In this document: positions 1 through 7,726 of the stretch, in pieces
How positions within the stretch are numbered: the first letter of the stretch is position 1
Layout: each line of letters begins with the position of its first letter
DNA from: Acidobacteriota bacterium
Lineage (GTDB): Bacteria; Acidobacteriota; Vicinamibacteria; Vicinamibacterales; CAVVIG01
NCBI GenBank assembly: GCA_028876655.1
Contig: JAGWRA010000226.1
Location: forward strand, 1-49,243
DNA length: 49,243 nt
Direction of reading: 5' to 3'
Notes under the pieces: model-generated
What the model saw: only the letters and a program-made list of their open reading frames with translations
Told to the model about the DNA's origin: nothing
The model's database searches: none
Made by a program: the position numbers and the translations under genes

Positions 1-42
1 ACGAGGCTCGCTTCACTCGCTCGCCTTTCGCGGCTCGCTCCG
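1..42. repeat. GC-rich direct repeat, copy 1
   Basis: A 42-bp sequence rich in CTCGC words recurs at 124-165 with two differences (40 of 42 identical). A third, partial echo of the CTCGCTTCGCTC type lies near 204-217. It sits in noncoding DNA and its left edge may continue outside the window. No gene or known mobile element is recognisable around it. Confidence 0.75.
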
Positions 43-523
43 TTCCGCTCGCGCCGGGGATCGTGGGGCCCCTTGGCCCGCCGTAGCGGCCTCTGTGCTC
101 TGGACCGCGAAGGCGGCTACCCCACGAAGCTCACTTCACTCGCTCGCCTTTCGCGGCTCGCTCCGGGCATCGATTGGGTGGCGGGGACCCCTGCACCCCG
201 CCAGGCTCGCTTCGCTCAGCGGGGCCCTAGGCCCGCTTCCGCTCCGCTCGCGCGCGCCCGAGTGCGCCGGCGGGGACAATTAGCAAGTATACGTGACCCC
301 GGGAGCCGGGACCAAGCGCCGGCCGTGTCACCGCGGATCCCCTGCAATCGGCCACCTCCGGCCCGTGGCCCGCGGCCGGCGTTCAACGGCTGAGGCAGAT
401 CCCCTGCTGACTAGCAGGCATCCTTTCAGTCCCCTGTCCGTGATACGCTCCTGCTCCATTCTCCGGCCGCCGAACCCCGGGCTGTGGTTGCCCGCGGCGC
501 CCGCGGTCGGCACGCGAGGCCGC
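43..523. other. Noncoding region before the collagen-like genes
   Basis: Apart from the repeat copy at 124-165, I see no convincing gene in the first 523 bases. The open frames here overlap each other, have no ribosome binding site and consist of R/A/P-rich translations typical of shadow frames in GC-rich DNA. A weak -10-like GATACG near 440-446 could belong to the gene at 524. No tRNA-like fold was found. Confidence 0.6.
124..165. repeat. GC-rich direct repeat, copy 2
   Basis: This is the second copy of the 42-bp repeat at 1-42, with G-to-A changes at two positions. The composition (GGCTCGCTCCG-type words) is shared with the leader region at 3690-3810, so both probably belong to one dispersed repeat class. 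Confidence 0.75.
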
Positions 524-1198
524 ATGCGTTCACGATCTTTCGCCGTCGGGCTCCTCGTCCTGGCCGGCTTTCTCGTCGCGGCCACTCCGGGCTGGACGCA
601 GGACCGCGACGATCGCCCCCTCATTACCGCCGTCATTCCGACTTTCGCGCCGCCGCCGCAGGCATCGACGCTGCTCATCGAAGGCGACGGATTCCAGCGC
701 GCGGGACGACGGCCACCGGTGGCGGTGGTCGCCATCGGGACGTCGGAGGGCCGGCTGCTGCCGCTCCAGATCCTCAGCATCAGCGAGCATGCCATCCGCG
801 TCCAGCTCGGCGCCGTGACGCCCGGCACCTGGCCGCTCGTCGTTCGCCTCACGCACGACCGTGACGGCGACGAGGGGCCGTTCGATCGATTCAGCGTGAC
901 GTTCGGTGCGACCGGCCCGCAGGGGGCGACGGGGGCCACCGGTGCGATCGGGCCGATGGGTCCGATCGGACCTGTCGGTCCCGCCGGTCCCACGGGCGCC
1001 ACCGGCGCGGTCGGTCCCGCCGGTCCGACCGGCGCCACCGGCCCCGCCGGTCCGGCAGGGCCTACCGGGGCCGCCGGCCCCGTCGGTCCGGATGGCGCGG
1101 AAGGATCTGCCGGTCCACAGGGACCCCCGGGTCCCGCCGGGCCGCAGGGACCTCCAGGCCCGCAAGGGCCAGCAGGCCCCGCGGGATCGGGTGAGTGA
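524..1198 (+). CDS. Secreted collagen-like protein (Gly-X-Y repeats), short form
   Basis: A 224-residue protein. The start was chosen at 524 because it gives a clean signal peptide (basic MRSRSF, hydrophobic core, cleavage near residue 26); the frame is open further upstream, but that extension looks non-coding. Residues about 27-127 form a beta-rich domain resembling IPT/TIG folds ([17 protein letters not shown]). From about 128 to the end lie roughly 31 Gly-X-Y triplets rich in [10 protein letters not shown], which should trimerise as a collagen triple helix. There is no C-terminal domain after the repeat. The next gene has the same N-terminal plan, so the two look like a tandem duplication. 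Role unknown; a fibrous surface or matrix protein is a reasonable inference. Confidence 0.8.
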   Translation: MRSRSFAVGLLVLAGFLVAATPGWTQDRDDRPLITAVIPTFAPPPQASTLLIEGDGFQRAGRRPPVAVVAIGTSEGRLLPLQILSISEHAIRVQLGAVTPGTWPLVVRLTHDRDGDEGPFDRFSVTFGATGPQGATGATGAIGPMGPIGPVGPAGPTGATGAVGPAGPTGATGPAGPAGPTGAAGPVGPDGAEGSAGPQGPPGPAGPQGPPGPQGPAGPAGSGE

Positions 1199-1272
1199 TG
1201 CGGCGCCCTGACTGGCGCGCGATCCAACCCGCAGAGATGGTTGGCGCTTCGAACGTGTTCCGGAGAGATTCC

Positions 1273-2610
1273 ATGCTGAGAAGGACTGCTGTCGGCCTCG
1301 CCGTTGTCACGATGCTCGTCGGATCGGCGTCTCTCGGACGGGCTCAGGAGAATCGGCGCCTGACCATCACGGGCGCGATGGTGCAGGGGACGACGATCGA
1401 GATCGATGGCCACGGCTTCCGTCCGCGCGGCACGCGCGATCCGCTGCCGCTGGTCTCCATGGGCGGTGGTGCGAACGGTTCGCTGCAGCCGCTGGCCGTC
1501 GATCCGTCAGCGACCGACAGCCGGATCGTCGCGCAGCTGCCGACGCCGGCGCCGGCCGCCGGCTCGTACCGGCTCTTCGTCTACCGCGGCCACGACCGCG
1601 GCCGTCGCGACAACGACGGACCGTCGGCGACGATCGACGTCACGATCGGAACCGCCGGCCCCGTGGGTCCCATCGGCCCGACCGGCGCGGTCGGTCCCGT
1701 TGGTCCCATGGGACCGATCGGGCCAGCGGGGCCTGCCGGTCCGACCGGCGCGACCGGTCCCGCCGGTCCCGCGGGCCCCACGGGCCCCGCGGGTCCCGCC
1801 GGCCCGGCGGGGGCCCAGGGGCCGCAGGGTCTGGCGGGCGCCCAGGGATTGCAGGGTCCTCCAGGACCGCAGGGGCCGCAAGGTCCGGCTGGCCCGGAGG
1901 GGCCGCAGGGGCCGCAGGGCCCCGCGGGCGCCGGCTTCCCGGCTCCCTATTTCCGTGACGCCATCACGCAGCAGATCGAACCGATCAACGACACCGACTC
2001 GGCGTACGTCGAAATCGGCACGCTGCTGAACATGCCGTACGCCGTCAACCTGGTGAGCGTCCAGAACGTGGGGCCCGCCGGGTCGACGTCGCCGGACTTC
2101 ACGAGCTTTGCGGAGGAGTACGACAAGCGTCTCTGCCCGACGAGCGATGGCACGTCGTGCCGCCAGTACTTCAGGATCTACTTCCCCTACAGCTCGTGCC
2201 AGTGGAACAACGCTCAGTACCAGCTGACGTTCCAGTACTCGTTGCCGGGCTACACGGGTCCGACGTCAACGATTACGCTCAACAGCAACAACTGGTGTGC
2301 TGAATACGGCGTGAACGCGCCGCCGCCGCCGGTGGTCGCCAACGTCACGCCGACGTCGGTGATCCTCGGCCAGCCGATTCAGCTCCACATCAGCGGCACC
2401 GATCTCTTCGCGGGCGGGCAGCCGCACGCGATCATCAACGGCACCTCGCTCGATGCCAACGTCGTCGTGATCGACGCCAGCGACATCGTCGTGGCCGTGC
2501 CGACTGACGTGGTGAACCGTTCGACGACGTCGCTGTCGATCGTCATACAGACGGGCGGCGGGGTATCCATCGAGGTGACGATTCCGGTCAACAACCAGAC
2601 CGGCCTGTGA
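1273..2610 (+). CDS. Secreted collagen-like protein with C-terminal Cys domain and IPT/TIG-like domain
   Basis: A 445-residue protein. The start at 1273 gives a signal peptide ending near AQ25. Residues 26-125 repeat the IPT-like N-terminal plan of the preceding gene (IEIDGHGF). Residues about 126-222 are Gly-X-Y repeats. Residues 223-350 are a globular region with four cysteines (288, 296, 309, 342) that could form two disulfides and a trimer cap. Residues 351-445 look like an IPT/TIG domain ([21 protein letters not shown]). Only 74 bp separate it from the upstream collagen-like gene, so co-transcription is likely. Collagen-like repeats with flanking globular domains occur in bacterial surface and appendage proteins; the specific role here is unknown. 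Confidence 0.85.
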   Translation: MLRRTAVGLAVVTMLVGSASLGRAQENRRLTITGAMVQGTTIEIDGHGFRPRGTRDPLPLVSMGGGANGSLQPLAVDPSATDSRIVAQLPTPAPAAGSYRLFVYRGHDRGRRDNDGPSATIDVTIGTAGPVGPIGPTGAVGPVGPMGPIGPAGPAGPTGATGPAGPAGPTGPAGPAGPAGAQGPQGLAGAQGLQGPPGPQGPQGPAGPEGPQGPQGPAGAGFPAPYFRDAITQQIEPINDTDSAYVEIGTLLNMPYAVNLVSVQNVGPAGSTSPDFTSFAEEYDKRLCPTSDGTSCRQYFRIYFPYSSCQWNNAQYQLTFQYSLPGYTGPTSTITLNSNNWCAEYGVNAPPPPVVANVTPTSVILGQPIQLHISGTDLFAGGQPHAIINGTSLDANVVVIDASDIVVAVPTDVVNRSTTSLSIVIQTGGGVSIEVTIPVNNQTGL

Positions 2611-2658
2611 CGTCTGCGGCTCGCGCGGCGGGTGTGCTGGACGATGCAGGTGAGACGC

Positions 2659-2686
2659 GGAAGCGCGGGCGGGCGCCCGCGCTTCC
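2659..2686. terminator. Bidirectional hairpin between convergent genes
   Basis: A perfect 12-bp inverted repeat (arms GGAAGCGCGGGC and GCCCGCGCTTCC, loop GGGC) lies in the 83-bp gap between the stops of the collagen-like gene (2610) and the histone-like gene (2694). It has no T-tract. Its position suggests a terminator serving both strands. Confidence 0.7.
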
Positions 2687-2693
2687 GTCGAGC

Positions 2694-3143
2694 CTAGCGG
2701 CGGCGGCCGCCCTTCGCCTTGCGCGCGGCCTTGCGGGCCGCCTTCCTCGGGGCGCTCTTCTTCTTCGCCGTGCGGCGTGCCGCCTTCTTGACCGGCCGGC
2801 TCTTCTTCGCCGCCTTGCGCGCGCCCTTCCGCGCCGGCTTCGCGGCCTTCTTTGCCGCCTTCTTCACCGGTCTGGCCGCCTTCTTCGCGGCGCCCGTCTT
2901 CTTCTTCGCGCCCGCCGCCTTCTTCGCGGGCTTCCGGGCGCCTGCCGCGGCCTTGCGGGTCCGACCGGCGCCGGCCGGTCGCGCGGCAGCCGCGGCGGCC
3001 GGCACGTCGATGGTCTCGAATTCAGCGAACTCGATCACCACCGGCTCTTCCTCGGCCTGACCGGGCCCGCCCGTCGTGTCGAGCCCCTCGTCGCCGAAGT
3101 CGTCGTCATCCAGGAATCCGCCGAAGCCGCCATCGTCATCCAT
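2694..3143 (-). CDS. Histone H1-like protein with acidic N-terminus and Lys/Ala/Arg-rich tail
   Basis: A 149-residue protein split into two charge blocks. Residues 1-48 are strongly acidic (DDDDFGDEG, AEEEP). Residues about 60-149 are almost only K, A, R, P and G in AKKA and PVKKA repeats, like the C-terminal domain of histone H1 and bacterial H1-like nucleoid proteins. The start is supported by a GAGGAAGG ribosome site just upstream. DNA or RNA binding by the tail is inferred from family resemblance. The acidic head could shield the tail or recruit partners. Low complexity makes homology assignment uncertain, but the clean start, ribosome site and downstream hairpin favour a real gene. Confidence 0.75.
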   Translation of the reverse strand: MDDDGGFGGFLDDDDFGDEGLDTTGGPGQAEEEPVVIEFAEFETIDVPAAAAAARPAGAGRTRKAAAGARKPAKKAAGAKKKTGAAKKAARPVKKAAKKAAKPARKGARKAAKKSRPVKKAARRTAKKKSAPRKAARKAARKAKGGRRR

Positions 3144-3288
3144 GGGAACCTTCCTCTGAAATGCTGCGATCGCGTGTGCGACGCGCTCCAGCTGTCCCTT
3201 CAGCGGAAGACGGAGCGCAGACTGCGGTTAGTCTGACGTTCCGCGTGGCGGCCGTCAAGCCGGATTGCGGCCGGCCGGGCGTGCCGTC

Positions 3289-3675
3289 CTAGTGCTGCGC
3301 GACGATGTCCGAGAGGGCCGGGACGGTGATCGTCTTCTTGCCGTCCTTTTCGGCGACTTCGCCCTTCATCTCGACCGTGCTGGCCAGGAACTTCTGCAGT
3401 TGCGCGTTGTCGTGGGCCGTCAGGGGACCCTCGATCTGGTAGTAGGTGCCATCGGCCGCCAGGATGGCCAGCGGATAGCCCTTCTTCGCGCAGGAGACCG
3501 CGCACGACCGGTGCGCCTGGCCGGTCCCCTTCTTGCCGTGCCCCTCGTAGCACATGATGGTGATGACTTCGCCCTTCACGGTCGTCACTTCGGCCGCGGC
3601 CGGCAGGGCCAGGCCCGCCACCATCGCTCCCGCCGCCGCCAGAACGAGCACCCGCCGCAGGTTCATCGCGTTCAT
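3289..3675 (-). CDS. Small secreted Cys-containing protein, function unknown
   Basis: A 128-residue protein starting at 3675, directly after a strong GGAGGAAG ribosome site; an upstream extension of the frame lacks a site and was rejected. Residues 1-27 are a signal peptide (VLVLAAAGAMVAGLALPAAA). The mature part has three cysteines in the pattern MCYEG...HRSCAVSCAKKGYPLAIL, then DGTYYQIEG and a predicted beta-rich end resembling an OB-like fold. I do not recognise a named family. The Cys/His cluster could bind metal or heme or form a disulfide. A TATAAT box at 3849-3854 on the same strand is a plausible promoter. Confidence 0.75.
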   Translation of the reverse strand: MNAMNLRRVLVLAAAGAMVAGLALPAAAEVTTVKGEVITIMCYEGHGKKGTGQAHRSCAVSCAKKGYPLAILAADGTYYQIEGPLTAHDNAQLQKFLASTVEMKGEVAEKDGKKTITVPALSDIVAQH

Positions 3676-3697
3676 CTCTTCCTCCTCGTCCGGTCGG

Positions 3698-3809
3698 GGC
3701 TCTGCCCCGAACCCCGGCTCCCTTCGTTGCGCTCGCGACCCGGCTCGCTCCACTCCGGTCGCGGGCGCGCCGTGCGCGCCATTGGGCGCGTGGCTCTGCC
3801 CCGAACCCC
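3698..3809. repeat. Direct repeat pair of an 18-bp GC-rich word in a leader region
   Basis: The 18-bp word GGCTCTGCCCCGAACCCC occurs at 3698-3715 and again at 3792-3809. Between them lie CGGCTCGCTCC-type words like those at the start of the window. The repeats fall inside the roughly 170-nt leader expected for the secreted Cys protein (start 3675) and would form GC-rich secondary structure in the mRNA. Confidence 0.7.
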
Positions 3810-3848
3810 CGCCTGCGCGCGACGCGCTGCGGCGGCGTGATTTCCGCG

Positions 3849-3854
3849 ATTATA
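3849..3854 (-). promoter_or_regulatory. Consensus -10 box for the secreted Cys protein
   Basis: TATAAT on the minus strand stands out in GC-rich DNA and points toward the gene starting at 3675. A TTGTCC sequence lies upstream (3880-3875), but the spacing of 20 bp is longer than ideal. The implied leader is about 165 nt. This box lies just downstream of the Nudix gene stop (3870). Confidence 0.45.
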
Positions 3855-3869
3855 TCGTGGAGCGAGCGA

Positions 3870-4754
3870 TCAGGGGACAATCGCCCGCCACCGTCCCTCA
3901 TCCAGGACGAAGCGGGTTTCGGGCGGGCTGTCGCCCGGGTAGGGCTCGGGATTCAGGGGGTCGCCCGGGAGCAGCAGCATCTTCCGGCCGTCGATGTCGT
4001 ACGGCATCGGCTGCATGCGGACGATCGGCTGCCTGGGCAGCCAGTCGAGGATGGCGGCGATCGAGTCGAACCGCGAGAGGTCCTGCAGCGTGCGCCAGGT
4101 CGGCGGCGCCAGCACGATCTCGTCGCGCCGGCAGAGGTCGAGCGCACCGGCCGCGGTCATCCACCGGCTCTCGGTCGTCTCCAGCGAGTCGTGCAGCGGG
4201 ACCTGGCCGTCCGGCATGCACGCGACGAAGAACCGGGTGTCGAACCGCTTGGGCTCGATGACCGGCGTCACCCAGTGCGAGAGCGGCCGGAGCGCGTGCA
4301 GCGCGAGCCGCAGCCCTTCGGCGTCCACGATCGACCGCAGCGAGCGCCCGCCCGAGTGCAACGCGTGGCGGTGCTCGTCGAAGCGCACGCGCGTTGCCGG
4401 ATCGGTCGTGACGATGAACTGGCCCGTGCGGTCGCGGGCGAGCAGGACGCCGGCCTCTTCGAAGAGCTCACGCATCGCCGCGACGTGATACGACACGCCG
4501 ACGTCGGGACGGTTCACCAGATCCGCGAAGTGCGTCCGCGCCATGTCGGCGCCGTCGCACCACTCGTCGGCGTCGGTCGCCCGGTCGGCCTCGTCCACCC
4601 GTCCGCCGGGGAAGACGAACGCGCCGCCGAAGAACGACGTCCCGCGGGTGCGGCGCACCATGAGGATGTCGGGCGGCGTCCGTTCGGGCGCTCCGGGCCG
4701 ATCGCGGAGCAGGACGACGGTGGCGGCGGGACGGGCGGGGGCGGGGTCAGTCAT
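3870..4754 (-). CDS. Nudix hydrolase, NUDT19/RP2p-like with split Nudix box
   Basis: A 294-residue protein. I prefer the start at 4754 (MTDPAP) over the ATG at 4781 because that ATG falls within a 7-bp repeat array. The Nudix signature is present but interrupted. GG at 50-51 begins the box, and the REx(2)EE catalytic part (R95, E96, E99, E100, AG) lies about 44 residues later instead of directly after it. Such a long insertion in the box is characteristic of mammalian NUDT19-type CoA and acyl-CoA diphosphatases and their bacterial relatives. Likely reaction: hydrolysis of a nucleoside diphosphate linked to another group, with CoA derivatives the best guess. Confidence 0.8.
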   Translation of the reverse strand: MTDPAPARPAATVVLLRDRPGAPERTPPDILMVRRTRGTSFFGGAFVFPGGRVDEADRATDADEWCDGADMARTHFADLVNRPDVGVSYHVAAMRELFEEAGVLLARDRTGQFIVTTDPATRVRFDEHRHALHSGGRSLRSIVDAEGLRLALHALRPLSHWVTPVIEPKRFDTRFFVACMPDGQVPLHDSLETTESRWMTAAGALDLCRRDEIVLAPPTWRTLQDLSRFDSIAAILDWLPRQPIVRMQPMPYDIDGRKMLLLPGDPLNPEPYPGDSPPETRFVLDEGRWRAIVP

Positions 4755-4779
4755 GGGCGAGTCACGGACGGAAGACGTC

Positions 4780-4807
4780 ATGAGTTATGAGTCTTGAGTC
4801 ATGAGTG
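4780..4807. repeat. Heptad array, word WTGAGTY
   Basis: Four consecutive 7-bp units of the form ATGAGTT, ATGAGTC, TTGAGTC, ATGAGTG. It is the first of three different heptad arrays in the divergent gap between the Nudix gene and the M61 peptidase gene. Confidence 0.75.
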
Positions 4808-4816
4808 AGGGGCGCC

Positions 4817-4844
4817 AGGCTCCGGGCTGCAGGCTACCGGGCTG
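4817..4844 (-). repeat. Heptad array, word GYAGCCY
   Basis: On the minus strand the units read CAGCCCG, GTAGCCT, GCAGCCC and GGAGCCT. The same word family forms arrays at 6813-6847, 18938-18965 and 20875-20902. Here it follows the GCAAYGR array in the same order and orientation as at 18868-18965. Confidence 0.75.
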
Positions 4845-4852
4845 AAAAGAGA

Positions 4853-4887
4853 GCAATACCCATTGCGCATTGCCCGTTGCTCATTGC
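4853..4887 (-). repeat. 35-bp heptad element, GCAAYGR x4 plus GTATTGY (copy 1)
   Basis: On the minus strand this has five exact heptads: four variants of GCAAYGN and a closing GTATTGC. The same five-unit structure recurs at 18868-18902 and 39592-39626, so it is a true dispersed repeat rather than local slippage. Confidence 0.85.
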
Positions 4888-4915
4888 GACCGCGGGCCAC
4901 GGGCATGGTCGATCT

Positions 4916-4921
4916 TATACT
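4916..4921 (+). promoter_or_regulatory. -10 box of the M61 peptidase gene, possibly leaderless
   Basis: TATACT ends 8 bases before the ATG at 4930. Transcription normally starts about 7 bases after the box, so the mRNA would have almost no leader. No Shine-Dalgarno sequence precedes the start, which agrees. No good -35 is visible. Confidence 0.5.
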
Positions 4922-4929
4922 GAGACCCT

Positions 4930-6801
4930 ATGTCCAGACCCTTTCGCTCCACCCGTGTCGTGTTGTGTGTCGCGCTGCTGCTGGTCGTGGCCGGCGCGGC
5001 GTCGGCGCAGGCGCCGGTCAGCTATCGCCTGACGTTCCCCGCGCCGGAGCATCACTGGATGCAGGTGGAGGCGACCTTCCCCGACGCCGGCCGCACGCCG
5101 CTGCACGTCTACATGAGCCGGACCTCGCCCGGCCGCTACGCGCTGCACGAGTTCGCCAAGAACGTCTACGACGTGCAGGCCTTCGACGGCGCCGGCCAGC
5201 CACTCGCAGCCGTCCACTCGCAGCCGTACGAGTGGGACGTGCAGAGCGGCGATGGGACGGTGAAGGTCAGCTACCGGGTGTACGGCGACAGGGTCGACGG
5301 CACGTACCTGGCCGTTGACACGACGCATGCGCACATCAACATGCCGGCCGCACTGATGTGGGCCGGTGGATTGGACATGCGGCCGATCCGTGTCGAGTTC
5401 GTCCCGCCGGCCGGATCGCACTGGAAGGTCGCGACGCAGCTGCACCCGACCGCGGACCCGTTCGTCTTCACGGCCGGCAACCTGCAGTACCTGATGGACA
5501 GTCCGGCCGAGTTCGGCACCTTCCTGCTGCGGACCTTCACCGAAGGCGGGCGGACGTTCCGGATCGCCTTGCACGAGCAGGGGACGGCCGCCGAAGCCGA
5601 CGCCTTTGCCGCCGACGTCCACAAGATCGTCCGGCAGGAAGGGGCCGTCTACGGCGAGTTCCCCGACTACGAGCCGGGCACCTACACGTTCCTGTCCGAC
5701 TACCTGCCGTGGGCCGACTTCGACGGCATGGAGCACCGGAACAGCACGGTGATGACCTTCCGCGGATCGCTGGGGAATCCGGAGCAGCGGATCGAAATCC
5801 TGAACACCGTCGCCCACGAGTTCTTCCACTGCTGGAACGTCGAGCGGATCCGGCCGGCGGGGCTCGAGCCGTTCAGCTTCCTGCACCTGAACATGGCGAG
5901 CAGCCTGTGGCTGGCCGAGGGCTTCACGAGCTACTACCAGACCGTCTTCATGCAGCGCGCCGGGCTGGCGACGATGGCCGACACGGCACAGGCCTACGAG
6001 CGGGTGGTGAACGCGGTGACGAACGGATCGGGACGTCAGGTCCGGACGGCCGAGCAGATGAGCCAGATGGCGCCGTACATCGACGGCGGCCAGCCGATCG
6101 ACCGGACGAACTGGTCGCGCACGGTCATTTCCTACTACACCTGGGGCGACGCCATCGGGCTGGCGCTCGACCTCTCACTGCGCGAGCGGTCGAACGGCCG
6201 CCTGACGCTCGACGATTTCATGCGGGCGATGTGGCGGAAGTACGGCAAGCCCGGCGGACCGGCCGAAGGGCTGGTCGGCCATCCGTACACGATCGACGAG
6301 GCGCGCGAGACGCTGGGGGAAGTCGCCGGCGACCCGGCGTTCGCCAACGAGTTCTTCCGTCGCTACATCCAGGGGCACGACGTTCCCGACTACCGGACGC
6401 TGCTCTCGGCGGCGGGGTTGATCGTCCGCCCGATCCATCCGGGCCGCGCCTGGATCGGCAACGTCCGCCTCGACTTCTCGGGCGACGGCGCTGACGTCGA
6501 TGCCCTCACGCCGTACGGATCGCCGGTGTACGAGGCGGGCATCGACGAGGACGACACGATCCTGTCGATCGACGGCCGCAAGATGACGTCGGAGCGCGCG
6601 CTGGCGTCTGTGCTCGCCGCGCACAAGCCGGGCGACCGCGTGCCGGTGATGTTCGTCCACCGCGACGGGCAGAAGGTGTCGGCCACGATCGCGCTGGCTG
6701 CCGATCCGCGGCTCGAGATCGTGCCGGTGGAGAAGACGGGCAAGACGCTGACGGCCGCCGAGCAGGCGTTCCGGGAGAGCTGGCTGGGGCCGAAGCACTG
6801 A
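4930..6801 (+). CDS. M61 family (glycyl aminopeptidase-like) metallopeptidase with PDZ domain
   Basis: A 623-residue protein with an N-terminal signal peptide (cleavage near AQ at residue 27), so it acts in the periplasm or outside. The N-terminal half is a beta-sandwich-like M61 region. The zinc site is HEFFH at residues 296-300 (H296, E297, H300), with E330 in WLAEGFTSYY as third ligand; the WNVERIRP that follows is typical of M61. The C-terminal part from about residue 500 has PDZ features (SPVYEAGIDEDDTILSIDG). Length matches bacterial M61 peptidases. It is monocistronic and convergent with the PRPP-synthetase-like gene. Substrate unknown; likely peptide turnover. Confidence 0.93.
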   Translation: MSRPFRSTRVVLCVALLLVVAGAASAQAPVSYRLTFPAPEHHWMQVEATFPDAGRTPLHVYMSRTSPGRYALHEFAKNVYDVQAFDGAGQPLAAVHSQPYEWDVQSGDGTVKVSYRVYGDRVDGTYLAVDTTHAHINMPAALMWAGGLDMRPIRVEFVPPAGSHWKVATQLHPTADPFVFTAGNLQYLMDSPAEFGTFLLRTFTEGGRTFRIALHEQGTAAEADAFAADVHKIVRQEGAVYGEFPDYEPGTYTFLSDYLPWADFDGMEHRNSTVMTFRGSLGNPEQRIEILNTVAHEFFHCWNVERIRPAGLEPFSFLHLNMASSLWLAEGFTSYYQTVFMQRAGLATMADTAQAYERVVNAVTNGSGRQVRTAEQMSQMAPYIDGGQPIDRTNWSRTVISYYTWGDAIGLALDLSLRERSNGRLTLDDFMRAMWRKYGKPGGPAEGLVGHPYTIDEARETLGEVAGDPAFANEFFRRYIQGHDVPDYRTLLSAAGLIVRPIHPGRAWIGNVRLDFSGDGADVDALTPYGSPVYEAGIDEDDTILSIDGRKMTSERALASVLAAHKPGDRVPVMFVHRDGQKVSATIALAADPRLEIVPVEKTGKTLTAAEQAFRESWLGPKH

Positions 6802-6812
6802 CGCGGCGGGTT

Positions 6813-6847
6813 ACAGCCTGCGGGCTCCAGGCTGCGGGCTACAGGGC
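6813..6847. repeat. Heptad array, AGGCTRC/GCGGGCT words
   Basis: Five 7-bp units (ACAGCCT, GCGGGCT, CCAGGCT, GCGGGCT, ACAGGGC) fill the 37-bp gap between two convergent genes. The array runs into the 3' end of the PRPP-synthetase-like gene, whose stop codon (6841-6839) is part of a unit. The alternating sense of the words lets it fold on itself. Confidence 0.7.
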
Positions 6848-7726
6848 CAGCTCGTTGACGGCCTCCACCAGCAGCGGCGCGACGTCGATGGCGTTGCTGG
6901 CGTGCGGCACGGTGTTGGTCGACACCAGGCGGCCGGCGCCCGCGTGGCGCAGCTGTTCCTCGGCCTGGGCCGAGAACAGTGCGTGCACCGCCATGCAGAC
7001 GGCCGGGCGCATGCGGGCCCCCGTCAGCGCCTTCACCGTCGCCAGCATGGTCCGCGCCGACGAGACGATGTCGTCGACGACGACCGGCGTCTGCTGATGG
7101 TGGTCGTGCAGGTCGGGCGCGGTCACTTCCACGGTCCCATCGTCGTGCCGGACCTTGCTGAGGATCACGTACGGCGCCCCGGCGCGCGACGCGATGTCGG
7201 CGAGCCACTGCCGGCTCTCTTCGTCCGGCCCGACGAGCAGCGGACGGTCGACGTGATCGCGGATCCAGACCGCCATCGCCTCGGCGGCGTGCACGACGCG
7301 GTTCGGGATCGTGTACACCTGCCCGAGCGACGTGTAGCGGTGCAGGTGGGGATCGATCGTCACCAGCCAGTCGACGTACCGCGACAGCAACCCGCCGAAC
7401 GTCCGTGACGTCAGCGCCTCGCCGGTGTGGAAGCGGCGGTCCTGCCGCAGGTACGCCAGGTAGGGTGCCACCAGCCCGACGCGGGTGGCGCCGAGATCCC
7501 GCACGGCATCCGCCAGGAAGATGAGCGGCAGCAGCCGCGAGTCCGGCCGATCGAGCGAGACCACCAGCGCCACGCTCCGGCCCTTGCAGTCGGCCTCCAC
7601 CCGCACCCAGGCCTCGCCGTCGGGAAACCGGCGGGTCTCGATCTGCCCGAGCGGGATCCCGGAGAGCTCGGACAGGTGCCTGGCGAACGGCAGGGTCTCC
7701 GACAGGGCCAGCATCAGCGCGCTCAT
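6839..7726 (-). CDS. Ribose-phosphate pyrophosphokinase-like protein
   Basis: A 295-residue PRPP synthetase-family protein. Visible family elements are FPDGE (34-38), the ATP-site RQDRRF (94-99), DPHLHR, K191 and R193 in the catalytic flap region, and the PRPP-binding loop VVVDDIVSSARTML (215-228). It is slightly shorter than housekeeping Prs (about 315). Its start overlaps the stop of the AMP-phosphorylase-like gene by 4 bp, so the two are translationally coupled. The pairing suggests a dedicated role in nucleotide salvage, perhaps handling ribose phosphates released by its partner, rather than general PRPP supply. The last codons and the stop lie in a heptad repeat. Confidence 0.88.
   Translation of the reverse strand: MSALMLALSETLPFARHLSELSGIPLGQIETRRFPDGEAWVRVEADCKGRSVALVVSLDRPDSRLLPLIFLADAVRDLGATRVGLVAPYLAYLRQDRRFHTGEALTSRTFGGLLSRYVDWLVTIDPHLHRYTSLGQVYTIPNRVVHAAEAMAVWIRDHVDRPLLVGPDEESRQWLADIASRAGAPYVILSKVRHDDGTVEVTAPDLHDHHQQTPVVVDDIVSSARTMLATVKALTGARMRPAVCMAVHALFSAQAEEQLRHAGAGRLVSTNTVPHASNAIDVAPLLVEAVNELAL

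Noticed and set aside
328-1413. A minus-strand collagen-like open frame ([11 protein letters not shown])
   Set aside because: Gly-Pro-rich repeats read as similar repeats on the complementary strand. The plus-strand genes have signal peptides and perfect Gly-X-Y spacing; the minus frame has irregular spacing and no signal.
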